Shown here: one piece after another, positions 1 through 8,360 of the stretch
How positions within the stretch are numbered: position 1 is the stretch's first letter
How the letters are laid out: the number at the start of each line of letters is the position of its first letter
From: GCA-2733415 sp049614485
GTDB lineage: Bacteria; Bacteroidota; Bacteroidia; Flavobacteriales; Flavobacteriaceae
Length of the DNA stretch: 64,000 nt
Assembly (NCBI GenBank): GCA_049614485.1
Contig: JBMZDR010000003.1
Span: 62,001 to 126,000, forward strand
Reading direction: 5' to 3'
Position numbers and translations under genes: made by a program
The notes under the pieces: model-generated
What the model was told of the DNA's origin: nothing
What the model saw: the letters and a program-made list of their open reading frames with translations, nothing else
The model's database searches: none

Positions 1-1
1 T

Positions 2-688
2 CCAAATATAAATTCCGAACTACAACAGTTTACATTTTCAAAAGAAGAAAGCAAACACATTGTTCGTGTATTACGAAAAAAAGAAGGCGACTCCCTTGCC
101 ATCACTAATGGTAAAGGCCATTTGTATCACGTTGTTGTTACACTTGCAGATCAGAAAAACTGCATAGTACAAATAAATTCTTTTGAACAAATACAACACC
201 ATAACTACAAACTTCACATAGCTATTGCACCTACCAAAATGAATGATAGAATGGAATGGTTTTTAGAGAAAGCTACTGAAATAGGAATAGATGAAATAAC
301 ACCTATATTCTGTGATAATTCTGAACGAAAAGTTATAAAAAAAGAGCGTTTTGAGAAAATTATTCAAAGTGCCATGAAGCAATCATTGCAGATGCAATTA
401 CCAAAACTGAATAACGCCATATCCTTTAAAGAGTTTATATCAAAAACACATGATGGTCAATTATTTATTGCCCACTGTGAAGATCAAGATAAAAAAACAC
501 TACAAAAAGAAGTTAAGCCTTTGCAAAACTATACCGTATTAATTGGCCCAGAAGGTGATTTTTCTGCTAAAGAAATTGAATTAGCACTAACACACAACTT
601 TACACCTGTAAGCTTAGGTAACACACGTTTACGCACTGAAACAGCTGGAATTGTTGCATGCCACACCATTGCACTACTAAACAATTAA
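2..688 (+). CDS. rsmE: 16S rRNA (uracil-1498-N3)-methyltransferase RsmE, 5'-truncated by window edge
   Basis: The open frame runs from base 2, so the true start lies outside the window; the first in-frame TTG at 122 is internal. About 228 residues are visible, close to full length (family about 235). RsmE methylates N3 of U1498 in 16S rRNA using SAM. The N-terminal PUA-like part (SKEESKHIVRVLRKKEGD) opens the visible sequence, and the C-terminal SPOUT knot shows LIGPEGDFSAKE and LGNTRLRTETAG, the SAM-binding loops. The stop lies 3 bp before the DUF4159 gene, so they are probably co-transcribed. Identification is by motif recognition. Confidence 0.93.
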   Translation, partial: PNINSELQQFTFSKEESKHIVRVLRKKEGDSLAITNGKGHLYHVVVTLADQKNCIVQINSFEQIQHHNYKLHIAIAPTKMNDRMEWFLEKATEIGIDEITPIFCDNSERKVIKKERFEKIIQSAMKQSLQMQLPKLNNAISFKEFISKTHDGQLFIAHCEDQDKKTLQKEVKPLQNYTVLIGPEGDFSAKEIELALTHNFTPVSLGNTRLRTETAGIVACHTIALLNN

Positions 689-691
689 ACA

Positions 692-1336
692 ATGAAGATC
701 TATAAGCTACTTTTAGTCTCGTTATTTTTTCCACTCTTCTTAATGAGCCAAGATATTGCAGTATTAAAATATAACGGAGGAGGTGATTGGTATGCAAACC
801 CAACTGCTTTAACCAACTTAATTGCATTTTGTAATACTAAAATTAACACAACAATTGAAACAGAATACAAAACTGTAGAAGCCGGTAGTTTAGAAGTATT
901 CCAATACCCTTTTATTCACATGACGGGACACGGAAACGTGTATTTTTCAGAAGAAGAAGCTGAAAATCTTAGAAATTATTTAGTATCTGGAGGCTTTTTA
1001 CATATTGATGATAATTATGGTATGGACACCTACATTAGAAAAGAACTTCGTAAAGTATTCCCCAATCAAGAGTTAATTGAGCTCCCTGCAACACATGCTA
1101 TTTTTAATACCGCTTACACATTTAATAATGGCTTACCTAAAATACACAAGCACGACAACAAAAGGCCACAAGCATTAGGGTATTTTCACAACGGAAGACT
1201 CGTTTGCCTATACACCACCGAATCTGATTTAGGTGATGGCTGGGAAAACCCAGAAATTCATAATGATCCTGAAGAAATTAGGCAAAAAGCTCTACAAATG
1301 GGAGCAAATATTATAAAATACGCTTTTAACAACTAA
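692..1336 (+). CDS. DUF4159 domain-containing secreted protein
   Basis: The 214-residue product has a signal peptide (MKIYKLLLVSLFFPLFLMSQ) and is otherwise one DUF4159 domain. Features seen are YNGGGDWYANPTAL at the mature N-terminus, FIHMTGHGNVYFSEEE, GGFLHIDDNYGMD and the tail GANIIKYAF. The fold is recalled as glutamine-amidotransferase-like, but I see no catalytic Cys-His-Glu set, so no enzymatic role is assigned. In Bacteroidota such genes often sit next to rsmE, as here, with a 3-bp gap, which suggests one transcript. The product is likely periplasmic. ATG at 692 is favoured because the signal peptide begins there. Confidence 0.85.
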   Translation: MKIYKLLLVSLFFPLFLMSQDIAVLKYNGGGDWYANPTALTNLIAFCNTKINTTIETEYKTVEAGSLEVFQYPFIHMTGHGNVYFSEEEAENLRNYLVSGGFLHIDDNYGMDTYIRKELRKVFPNQELIELPATHAIFNTAYTFNNGLPKIHKHDNKRPQALGYFHNGRLVCLYTTESDLGDGWENPEIHNDPEEIRQKALQMGANIIKYAFNN

Positions 1337-1346
1337 TCTATTTATA

Positions 1347-1850
1347 GTGACACAATTAACGCATTACACAACAGAATTTAAAAGCAAAACCTTTCCTATT
1401 ACCGTTTTATGTGAAAATGTAACAAACGCTCCAAATATAGGCTCGTTATTTAGAATATGCGATGCATTTGGTGTTGAGCAACTAATTTTTAGTGGCGAAC
1501 AGCTCCCTATTCCATCACGGAAAATGCAAAAAACTTCACGAGCAACTGAAAAATATGTCTCTTATAAAATCATTGATAACATATTAGACCACATTAACAT
1601 CCTAAAAAAAACACATTATATTATTGCTGTAGAAATTACCAACAAAAGCTCTGCAATTCAATTATTTAAACTAAAAACCGACAAGCCGATAGCACTGGTA
1701 ATAGGTAATGAAAATTTTGGCATATCAGACGCTATACTTGAACAAGCCAATGATGTTTTGCATATTGAAATGTTTGGAAAAAACTCCAGCATGAACGTTG
1801 TTCAAGCAGCTAATATTGCGTTATATGAATTAACTAAACAATTAGGTTAA
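1347..1850 (+). CDS. TrmH/SpoU family RNA 2'-O-methyltransferase
   Basis: This 167-residue SPOUT-class protein shows the three SpoU motifs: NAPNIGSLFRICDAFG (about 27-42), IALVIGNENFGISD (about 112-125) and NSSMNVVQAANIALYEL near the end. These form the knotted SAM site and dimer interface of tRNA or rRNA ribose methyltransferases. It has the catalytic domain only, without the N-terminal substrate-binding domain of RlmB. The RNA target cannot be told from sequence; TrmH-like, TrmL-like and TsnR-like proteins are all this size. The start is GTG, 10 bp after the DUF4159 stop. It lies in a run of RNA-modification genes. Confidence 0.88.
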   Translation: MTQLTHYTTEFKSKTFPITVLCENVTNAPNIGSLFRICDAFGVEQLIFSGEQLPIPSRKMQKTSRATEKYVSYKIIDNILDHINILKKTHYIIAVEITNKSSAIQLFKLKTDKPIALVIGNENFGISDAILEQANDVLHIEMFGKNSSMNVVQAANIALYELTKQLG

Positions 1851-1904
1851 AAATAATTACTATTTTTAAAACTCTCAAACCTATTAACCATTAAGAATTA
1901 CATA

Positions 1905-3002
1905 TTGAATTCATCACAAACTAAACACATCAGTAACGGCATACTTAGAGCATTAGGCATCATCGCAGGTATTGCTGTACTACTATTATTCTTATTTAAA
2001 ATAAGCTCTGTAATAATCTATATTATCATCTCTGGAGTTGTATCGTTAATTGGTAGACCAATAGTGCTGTTTTTAAGACGACGATTAAAACTTAAAAACT
2101 CAATTGCAGTAATCCTAACAATGTTGCTACTTTTAGGCGTATTAATTGGTACTGCAGCAATGTTTATCCCATTAATAAAAAGTCAAGGTGAAAATTTAGC
2201 TTTATTAGATTTTAATCAATTTGAGGCTAATTTTAATTTTTTAATAAAGGAAGTCAACACCTACCTCGATTCTCACAATATTGACCTGTTTAAAGCCTTA
2301 CAGGATTCAGATATTTTATCAAAACTAAATGTCAACGCCATCCCAGATTTACTAAACTCTGTATTAAGCATGTTAGGAAGCTTTAGTATTGGACTCTTTT
2401 CAATATTGTTCATTTCATTTTTCTTTTTAAAAGACAGCAAATTATTAGAAGACGGCGTACTTGTTTTTGTACCTAAACAAAAAGAAGGGCGGCTTAAAAA
2501 ATCAATAGAAAAAATAAAATCATTATTATCGCGTTATTTTATCGGATTAGTTTTTCAAATAGTAATTCTATTTATAATCTACACAATAACACTTTTAATC
2601 TTTGGTATTGAAAATGCTTTTATGATTGCTTTTCTATGTGCTTTATTAAATTTAATACCTTATGTAGGGCCATTAATTGGAGGTGTTATTATGATGATTT
2701 TATCAATGAGCAGCAATTTAGGTCATGATTTTCAATCTGTAATTTTACCAAAAACTACTTATGTAATGATTGGTTATGCCATTGCTCAATTAGTAGATAA
2801 TTTTATAAGTCAGCCACTAATTTTTTCGAATAGTGTCAGGTCGCATCCTTTAGAAATTTTCTTAATAATTGTCATTGGCGGACTTCTTTTTGGAGTGCTC
2901 GGAATGATCATTGCCGTACCTTCTTATACCGCTATAAAAGTTATAGCCAAAGAGTTTCTATCTGGCAATAAAATTGTACAAAAAGTAACAAAAGGCCTCT
3001 AA
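1905..3002 (+). CDS. AI-2E family transporter / PerM-like permease
   Basis: The 365-residue integral membrane protein has two N-terminal helices (about 15-55), a further helix near 65-90, a central soluble segment (about 95-150) and four or five C-terminal helices. It carries the family's conserved tail pattern, with LIPYVGPLIGG and HPLEIFLIIVIGGLLFGVLGMIIAVP. The family is named after AI-2 exporter TqsA, but most members have no proven substrate, and some work as Na+/H+ antiporters. Translation starts at TTG; no ATG lies in frame before the first helix. It is 54 bp downstream of the SpoU gene and 42 bp upstream of the THUMP-like gene. Confidence 0.85.
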   Translation: MNSSQTKHISNGILRALGIIAGIAVLLLFLFKISSVIIYIIISGVVSLIGRPIVLFLRRRLKLKNSIAVILTMLLLLGVLIGTAAMFIPLIKSQGENLALLDFNQFEANFNFLIKEVNTYLDSHNIDLFKALQDSDILSKLNVNAIPDLLNSVLSMLGSFSIGLFSILFISFFFLKDSKLLEDGVLVFVPKQKEGRLKKSIEKIKSLLSRYFIGLVFQIVILFIIYTITLLIFGIENAFMIAFLCALLNLIPYVGPLIGGVIMMILSMSSNLGHDFQSVILPKTTYVMIGYAIAQLVDNFISQPLIFSNSVRSHPLEIFLIIVIGGLLFGVLGMIIAVPSYTAIKVIAKEFLSGNKIVQKVTKGL

Positions 3003-3044
3003 CACAGCATCAAAAAAACAACCTTCAAAACATAAAGCTTTAAT

Positions 3045-4220
3045 TTGAATAAACACATACTAAATACTGATACACAGTGTTTTATAAAATCAAAAAACAC
3101 TACTGACATTTCGTCATTACTGCTTAAAAAAGTTAGTTTCCCTAACGTCAGTCATAATGAACTAGCAGAACAAATTGAAGCGCGTAATAAGTGCGAAAAA
3201 AAACTTCCTCACTGGTATAAAACTAATGAAATATACTATCCTAACAAACTTAATATAGAACAAACTTCATCGGAAAAAACTGCCAGTTATAAAGCCGAAA
3301 TTGTATCCGGAAAAAGACTTATTGATTTAACAGGGGGCTTTGGAATAGACTGCTTTTATTTCTCTAAAAAAATAGATGAAATTACCCATTGCGAAATAAA
3401 TACCCGCCTCTCAGAAATTGTAAAACACAATTACTCAAAATTAAATTGTAATAATATTACCACAATAGCATCTGACGGAATTTCATACTTAATAGATTCA
3501 TCAAACACATATGATTGGATTTATATTGACCCATCAAGACGGCACGATTTAAAAGGCAAAGTTTTTTTACTAAACGACTGTTTACCTAATGTACCTGAAC
3601 ACCTAAACACCCTTTTTAATAAAGCCAAGAATATTTTAATAAAAACATCTCCCCTACTTGATATAAAAAATGGAGTTCGCGAATTACAACATGTAAAGGA
3701 GATACATATTGTAGCTGTAAAAAACGATGTTAAAGAACTTCTTTTCATATTAGAACATAGCTATGAAGGTGCTATTTGTATTAAAACAACCAATATTGTA
3801 AATGACTCTAGAGAATCCTTTCAGTTCAATGCCTTTAATGAGCTTAGTGCAGATTATGATTACCCTAAAAAGTACTTGTATGAACCAAATTCAGCAATTT
3901 TAAAATCAGGTGGGTTTTCGGAAATCGCCATACATTACAAGTTATTCAAACTACAACAACACTCACATCTGTACACATCTGAAGAACTGAAAGAGTTTCC
4001 AGGGCGAACTTTTAAAATAATTGAAACTATACCCTACAACAAAAACAAACTAAAAAAGCGTTTTAAAAATCTTAAAGCCAATATCACAACTCGTAATTTC
4101 CCAAAAACAGTAGCAATACTCCGAAAAGAATTACAGTTAAAAGACGGAGGAGATACTTATTTATTTTTTACTACAGATAAAGACCTCAATAAAATTGTGC
4201 TCTGGTGTTCAAAAGTTTAA
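3045..4220 (+). CDS. THUMP-like, class I SAM-dependent methyltransferase (PG_1098 family)
   Basis: The 391-residue protein has a Rossmann-type methyltransferase core. Motif I is LIDLTGGFGIDCFYFSKK (about 93-110), and YIDPSRR (about 165-171) resembles the DPPR/DPPY motif of N- or C-methyltransferases of nucleic acids. The C-terminal 100 residues (FPGRTFKIIETIPYNK, then NFPKTVAILRKELQLKDGGD) match the THUMP-like tail typical of the PG_1098 family. An RNA substrate is likely but not shown. TTG is the only plausible start, because no methionine occurs in the first 200 residues. It follows other RNA-modification genes. The Crp/Fnr gene after it has its own promoter. Confidence 0.82.
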   Translation: MNKHILNTDTQCFIKSKNTTDISSLLLKKVSFPNVSHNELAEQIEARNKCEKKLPHWYKTNEIYYPNKLNIEQTSSEKTASYKAEIVSGKRLIDLTGGFGIDCFYFSKKIDEITHCEINTRLSEIVKHNYSKLNCNNITTIASDGISYLIDSSNTYDWIYIDPSRRHDLKGKVFLLNDCLPNVPEHLNTLFNKAKNILIKTSPLLDIKNGVRELQHVKEIHIVAVKNDVKELLFILEHSYEGAICIKTTNIVNDSRESFQFNAFNELSADYDYPKKYLYEPNSAILKSGGFSEIAIHYKLFKLQQHSHLYTSEELKEFPGRTFKIIETIPYNKNKLKKRFKNLKANITTRNFPKTVAILRKELQLKDGGDTYLFFTTDKDLNKIVLWCSKV

Positions 4221-4225
4221 CTTTT

Positions 4226-4255
4226 TTGACATTCATTTAAATATCACTATCTTTA
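4226..4255 (+). promoter_or_regulatory. Predicted promoter of the Crp/Fnr-family gene
   Basis: TTG at 4226-4228 and TATCTTTA at 4248-4255 are separated by 19 bp and match the Bacteroidota housekeeping pattern (TTG, 19-21 bp, TAnnTTTG) with one mismatch. The predicted start of transcription near 4262 lies 32 bp before ATG 4294. This supports that start over the longer frame beginning inside the preceding gene. Confidence 0.5.
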
Positions 4256-4293
4256 ACACTTACGAATACCACACCCTCAAAACCAAATACTTA

Positions 4294-4869
4294 ATGGAAA
4301 AACTATATCAATTCGCTAACAAACTAACCCCAATATCAAGAGAGACATTTTCTCAAGTTTCACCATATTTAAAACAATATACCTGCAAAGCCAACACCAT
4401 GCTTTGCAATGTTGGCGATGAAGCCAAATATGTCTATTTTATCGTTTCTGGAATTATAAGAACCTCTATGACAACTGATAAAGGAAAAATTTTTACAAGA
4501 GAACTTTACAGAGAAAATCAGTTTTGCGGACCAATGTCTGACATCATCCTTGATAAAACGTCATCATACTTCTACGAAACTTTAACCGATTGTGAAATCA
4601 TCAGATCCAATCACAAAGAAGTTAGGAAGCTTTACAAATCAAATCCGGAATTAATGATGTTTGAAATTAAGACAATGGAAAACATTTACGTAAAAATGGA
4701 AAAAACCATTATCAACCTAGGTACTAAAGATGCTAAGGAAAGATATATAAGCCTGTTAGAGCGCTTTAAGAACCTTGAGAAGCTTATTCCTCAACACCAA
4801 ATTGCATCCTACCTAGGAATCACCCCTATACAATTAAGCCGAATAAGAAAAGGGCTTAAAGTTCAATAA
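4294..4869 (+). CDS. Crp/Fnr family transcriptional regulator
   Basis: The 191-residue product has a cyclic-nucleotide-binding-like beta barrel (about 20-115; NVGDEAKYVYFIVSGIIRT is the typical turn), then a long dimer helix and a short C-terminal winged helix (HQIASYLGITPIQLSRIRKG). The cAMP contacts of E. coli Crp (the RSAxSTVA-type segment) are not seen, so the effector is unknown. The HTH is the short form common in Bacteroidota, ending right after the recognition helix. The frame stays open back to 4195 inside the previous gene, but ATG 4294 is preferred because of the promoter at 4226-4255 and the normal N-terminus of the family. Confidence 0.85.
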   Translation: MEKLYQFANKLTPISRETFSQVSPYLKQYTCKANTMLCNVGDEAKYVYFIVSGIIRTSMTTDKGKIFTRELYRENQFCGPMSDIILDKTSSYFYETLTDCEIIRSNHKEVRKLYKSNPELMMFEIKTMENIYVKMEKTIINLGTKDAKERYISLLERFKNLEKLIPQHQIASYLGITPIQLSRIRKGLKVQ

Positions 4870-4882
4870 ACAATTTATTAAA

Positions 4883-4916
4883 AAAAAACGCCGATATTTA
4901 AATATCGGCGTTTTTT
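4883..4916. terminator. Bidirectional terminator between crp-like gene and ettA
   Basis: A perfect 22-bp palindrome with arms CGCCGATATTT/AAATATCGGCG (4889-4910) is preceded by six A and followed by six T. It therefore works as an intrinsic terminator on both strands. It serves two convergent genes, ending 47 bp after the regulator stop on + and just after the ettA stop on -. Confidence 0.9.
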
Positions 4917-4923
4917 AAACAAA

Positions 4924-6615
4924 CTATCTAACTAGTTTCTTATACTTTAATCGTTTTGGCATTAAATCACCACCAAGACGTTTCTTTTTATTCTCTTCAT
5001 AGTCAGAATAGCCACCTTCAAAGAAATACACTTCAGAATTCCCTTCAAACGCTAATATATGAGTACAAATTCTATCTAAAAACCATCGATCATGCGAAAT
5101 AACAACTGCACATCCTGCAAAGTTTTCTAAACCTTCTTCTAAAGCCCTAAGCGTGTTAACGTCAAGATCATTCGTAGGCTCATCTAAAAGCAGCACATTC
5201 CCTTCTTCCTTAAGAGTCATTGCTAAATGCAAACGGTTACGCTCTCCTCCAGAAAGCAGACTTACTTTCTTGTTTTGTTCACTTCCAGAGAAATTAAAAC
5301 GACTTAAATACGCTCTTGAATTAACCTCTTTACCTCCCATCAAAACCAACTCTTGCTCACCACTGAAGTTTTGCCATATGGTTTTATCAGGATCTATATT
5401 TGAATGGGCTTGATCTACATAAGCTATTTTAGCAGTTTCACCTACTTTAAACTCTCCTTTATCAGGAGTTTCCTCTCCCATGATCATTCTAAAAATAGTT
5501 GTTTTACCAGCACCATTTGGCCCGACAACCCCAACTATTCCTGCTTGTGGTAAATTAAAGTTTAAATTATCATATAGCAATTTGTCGTCAAACGCTTTGC
5601 TTACACCTGAAGCCTCTATAACATTAGTTCCCAAACGTGGTCCATTTGGTATATATATTTCTAATTTTTCATCAAGTTGCTTTTGATCTTGACTCATTAG
5701 TTTATCGTAATTCTTTAAACGCGCTTTTTGCTTGGTCTGCCTACCTTTTGCACCTTGTTGCACCCATTCTAACTCACGTTCTAATGTCTTCTGACGCTTA
5801 GATGCTGTTTTAGACTCTTGAGCCATACGTTTAGATTTTTGATCTAACCAAGATGAGTAATTTCCTTTCCACGGAATACCTTCTCCTCTATCCAATTCTA
5901 AAATCCAACCTGCAATATTATCTAAGAAGTACCTATCATGCGTTACAGCAATTACTGTTCCTTTGTATTGTGCTAAATGCTGCTCCAGCCAATGCACTGA
6001 CTCTGCATCTAAATGGTTGGTTGGCTCATCTAATAATAATACGTCTGGCTCTTGTAATAATAAACGGCATAGGGCAACACGACGTCTTTCTCCTCCTGAA
6101 AGCACCCCAATTTTCTTATCACTATCAGGTGTACGTAATGCATCCATAGCAATTTCGAGTTTGGTATCTAACTCCCAAGCATTTACTGCATCTATTTCAT
6201 CTTGCAAAATAGCTTGACGTGCCATGAGCTTATCCATTTTGTCTGCATCACTATACACTTCTTCTAAACCAAACATGTCATTTATTTTGTTGTATTCATC
6301 AAGTATTGCAACTGTTGCCGCCACACCTTCCTTAACAACTTCCATAACTGTCTTTTCAGGATCTAATTGAGGTTCTTGTTCTAAATACCCCGTTGTAAAC
6401 TCTTTATCAGAAGTTACATCTCCTTGGTAATTTTTATCTATTCCTGCTATAATTTTTAACAAGGTAGATTTACCCGAACCATTAAGTCCTAAAATTCCAA
6501 TTTTGGCTCCATAAAAGAAACTCAAATAAATGTTTTTTAAAACTGGGGTATTGGCAGACTTAAACGTTTTTGTAACGCCAGTCATTGAAAATATAATTTT
6601 CTTATCGTCAGACAT
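4924..6615 (-). CDS. ettA: Energy-dependent translational throttle protein EttA (ABC-F ATPase)
   Basis: The 563-residue soluble ABC-F protein has two ATPase domains joined by a linker. Domain 1 has Walker A GLNGSGKST, signature LSGGERRR and DEPTNHLD. Domain 2 has GPNGAGKTT, LSGGERNR and DEPTNDLD. The linker around 245-325 (KSKRMAQESKTASKRQKTLERE, then GAKGRQTKQKARLKNYDKL) is the P-site tRNA-interaction motif that places EttA rather than Uup or RbbA. EttA binds the ribosomal E site and holds back the first peptide bond when ADP is high. Length and linker match the E. coli protein (555 residues). The unusual leader upstream is described separately. Confidence 0.95.
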   Translation of the reverse strand: MSDDKKIIFSMTGVTKTFKSANTPVLKNIYLSFFYGAKIGILGLNGSGKSTLLKIIAGIDKNYQGDVTSDKEFTTGYLEQEPQLDPEKTVMEVVKEGVAATVAILDEYNKINDMFGLEEVYSDADKMDKLMARQAILQDEIDAVNAWELDTKLEIAMDALRTPDSDKKIGVLSGGERRRVALCRLLLQEPDVLLLDEPTNHLDAESVHWLEQHLAQYKGTVIAVTHDRYFLDNIAGWILELDRGEGIPWKGNYSSWLDQKSKRMAQESKTASKRQKTLERELEWVQQGAKGRQTKQKARLKNYDKLMSQDQKQLDEKLEIYIPNGPRLGTNVIEASGVSKAFDDKLLYDNLNFNLPQAGIVGVVGPNGAGKTTIFRMIMGEETPDKGEFKVGETAKIAYVDQAHSNIDPDKTIWQNFSGEQELVLMGGKEVNSRAYLSRFNFSGSEQNKKVSLLSGGERNRLHLAMTLKEEGNVLLLDEPTNDLDVNTLRALEEGLENFAGCAVVISHDRWFLDRICTHILAFEGNSEVYFFEGGYSDYEENKKKRLGGDLMPKRLKYKKLVR

Positions 6616-6697
6616 ATTTTTATTATTTTTTTAGAACTGTAAATATCGTGAATATTTAATGATATAAAAGCAATACACGGTATTAACTGAAGAATTA

Positions 6698-6785
6698 TTA
6701 ATTGTTTTTTAAAATAAAAAACTCAGAGTGACAAACTGTTTTTTGGGGGTACAGCTTTATCATAAATCTCTGAGTTTAATTAACT
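6698..6785 (-). promoter_or_regulatory. Candidate structured leader or small RNA upstream of ettA, with a 21-codon uORF
   Basis: On the minus strand a 10-bp perfect stem (AAACTCAGAG, 6777-6768, pairing with 6728-6719) encloses a 39-nt loop. It contains an inner imperfect stem (AAAGCTGT/ACAGTTT) and is followed directly by a U-rich tail (TTTTTTATTTT), so it resembles an intrinsic terminator with a very large loop. Within the loop an ATG at 6763 opens a 21-codon frame (MIKLYPQKTVCHSEFFILKNN) that reads through the 3' arm and the U-tract and stops at 6698. A promoter-like sequence lies just upstream (6792-6821), and ettA begins 83 bp further on. It could be an attenuator leader, an independent sRNA, or chance; conservation data are lacking. 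Confidence 0.4.
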
Positions 6786-6791
6786 AAAGCC

Positions 6792-6821
6792 CAAAAATAG
6801 TATTTTTTTTTTACAAAACAA
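6792..6821 (-). promoter_or_regulatory. Predicted promoter for the ettA leader
   Basis: Read on the minus strand, TTG (6821-6819), 19 bp, then TATTTTTG (6799-6792) fits the Bacteroidota consensus exactly at the -7 box. Transcription would begin near 6785, giving an ettA 5' UTR of about 170 nt that contains the hairpin and uORF. Confidence 0.45.
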
Positions 6822-7233
6822 GTTTTAAAACAAATCATATAAAACACAACTTCTCATCTTTAATTAAAAATATGATCCCCCCACATCACCAACATGAATG
6901 TAAGTTTAAAACAAACTATTTGAGATACTTATAATGTTTACTCAACTTCAAATACTTCAACATAAACAAAACGTTCTATCCTGTATACTACGATATCAGT
7001 TTATATTTTTTTTTCAAAACCACAACCATTAAACCAGTTGCACATGACAACCGTTCAATCATACATTTTTTTTTACTTATTGCACTTTTACTCTTCCTAA
7101 AACATTAAATTATTGAGAGGAAACACAAAGGATAAAAAAAAACTCCATTTCTTTACCCACAAACCAATTGGTAGTGGATTTAATATTAATTAGCGCTTTT
7201 ACTTTATTAGAATGAAAATTTAACTGTACACCT
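6822..7233. other. Intergenic stretch without a recognisable gene
   Basis: About 410 bp lie between the ettA promoter and the 3' end of the FMN reductase gene. The sequence is very A+T-rich with several T8-T10 runs (for example 7010-7014 and 7067-7074). Reading frames are all short. A weak minus-strand hairpin (CCAC-ACC/GGT-GTGG, about 7159-7179, followed about 15 nt later by a T-run) could end the FMN reductase transcript. I see nothing else that can be named. Confidence 0.4.
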
Positions 7234-7767
7234 TTATGAAAGTGCTTTTTGTAATTTACTTACTGCTACTTCTAACTCTTTTTTTAGTTTTTCATCAGTT
7301 ACAACGCCATCTTTAAAATTGTCAAAAAATAAAGGGAATGATATATCTGAAACAATATTACCCCCCATGTACGGAAACCTTCCTTTAGCTATTTCTAAAA
7401 CCGTAGCTCCACCTCTAGCTCCAGGTGATGTTGCCATTAGTAACATGGGCTTTTCTGACCATAACTTATTATCAATTCTCGACATCCAATCAAACGCATT
7501 CTTAAACGCAGTACTATATGCACCATTGTGCTCTGCCAAAGACAACACAATACCATCAGATTCTCTAATGTCATTTAATAAATTGTGTGCATTTTGCGGT
7601 ATTCCATTTACGGTTTCCATATCAATTCCATAAAGAGGCAAGTCATAAGCATTCAAATCCAATACTTTTACATCTGTTCCTTTAAGCATAGTAGCAGCAT
7701 ATACAGCTAGTATTTTATTAATAGATTTTTGACTATTGCTCCCTCCTAATGCGATTACTTTTTTCAT
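7234..7767 (-). CDS. NADPH-dependent FMN reductase family protein
   Basis: The 177-residue flavodoxin-like protein begins MKKVIALGGSNSQKSINK, the phosphate-binding loop of the family (GxSxxxSxNxxLA type). LPLYGIDMETVNGIP (about 43-57) and VLSLAEHNGAYSTAFKNAFDW (about 95-115, the FMN isoalloxazine loop) follow. Family members reduce FMN, quinones, azo dyes or chromate using NAD(P)H; the physiological substrate cannot be set from sequence. The gene is 3 bp downstream of the OsmC gene on the same strand, so the two form a redox-stress pair. The protein is cytoplasmic. Confidence 0.88.
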   Translation of the reverse strand: MKKVIALGGSNSQKSINKILAVYAATMLKGTDVKVLDLNAYDLPLYGIDMETVNGIPQNAHNLLNDIRESDGIVLSLAEHNGAYSTAFKNAFDWMSRIDNKLWSEKPMLLMATSPGARGGATVLEIAKGRFPYMGGNIVSDISFPLFFDNFKDGVVTDEKLKKELEVAVSKLQKALS

Positions 7768-7770
7768 ATG

Positions 7771-8175
7771 CTATATTATTTTTGATTCAATATTTGTTTC
7801 GCTTTTTAACAATTTAACTACTGGGCATTTACCTGCAATAATTAACAACTCTTTATTTTGTTCTGGGCTTATCTTTTTTTCAAATGAAATTTCTTCAAAT
7901 AGTGTGGTTTCTAATCCGCTTGAAGTTAAGGTAGTCTTCTGAAACACCTCCACAGTAATTTCACCCAAATCCCATCCTTTATTATTTGCAAACACTCGTA
8001 ATGTCATACTCACACACCCTCCTATTGCTGCTAATAAATACTGAATTGGTGTTGCCGATGAGTTATCACCATTATCTACAATTGGCCTATCCATATGCAA
8101 AACATGTTCACCAGATAACGCCTTAGCCCTATAATTGTTTCTAGATAGTACGGTTGTTGATTTTACGTTTTTCAT
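7771..8175 (-). CDS. OsmC family protein
   Basis: The 134-residue protein is of the OsmC/Ohr superfamily, which contains thiol-dependent peroxidases acting on organic hydroperoxides. The pattern PIQYLLAAIGGCVSMTLRVFANNKG carries the first conserved cysteine in the central helix, and IAGKCPVVKLL carries the second, so both redox cysteines are present. ATG 8175 (MKNVKSTTVLSRN) is chosen. The frame is open for 60 more codons upstream, but that extension is hydrophobic and overlaps the divergent promoter region. It is followed at 3 bp by the FMN reductase gene. Confidence 0.87.
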   Translation of the reverse strand: MKNVKSTTVLSRNNYRAKALSGEHVLHMDRPIVDNGDNSSATPIQYLLAAIGGCVSMTLRVFANNKGWDLGEITVEVFQKTTLTSSGLETTLFEEISFEKKISPEQNKELLIIAGKCPVVKLLKSETNIESKII

Positions 8176-8308
8176 TTCTATGCTATTTAACACTCTCGCT
8201 ATTAGTAGTATATTTCTAAAACCAGTAATATACTTTACACAAATTACAAGAAATAAGTTTGTTTTACAAGGTATATATATCCTTAGAAACAACAGCATAA
8301 TAATACTA

Positions 8309-8339
8309 TTGATAATAAGTAATATAGTTTGTACTTTAG
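8309..8339 (+). promoter_or_regulatory. Predicted promoter of the acyl-CoA carboxylase beta gene
   Basis: TTG at 8309-8311, a 20-bp spacer and TACTTTAG at 8332-8339 approximate the Bacteroidota promoter with one mismatch in the -7 box. The ATG is 22 bp after the -7 box. The 185-bp region is shared with the divergent OsmC gene. Confidence 0.42.
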
Positions 8340-8360
8340 CAAACCAATTTAACACAACCG

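Noticed and set aside
4195..4293. Longer N-terminus for the Crp/Fnr protein starting in the previous gene
   Set aside because: It would overlap the methyltransferase gene and lie upstream of the predicted promoter; ATG 4294 gives the usual family N-terminus.
5153..6217. Long antisense frames within ettA (for example 5963-6217)
   Set aside because: They are opposite a clear, intact ettA and have no plausible protein features or start context; they are shadows.
6719..6777. 6S RNA or tmRNA in the ettA upstream region
   Set aside because: The structure is too short and lacks the long internal bulge of 6S RNA and any tRNA-like domain of tmRNA.
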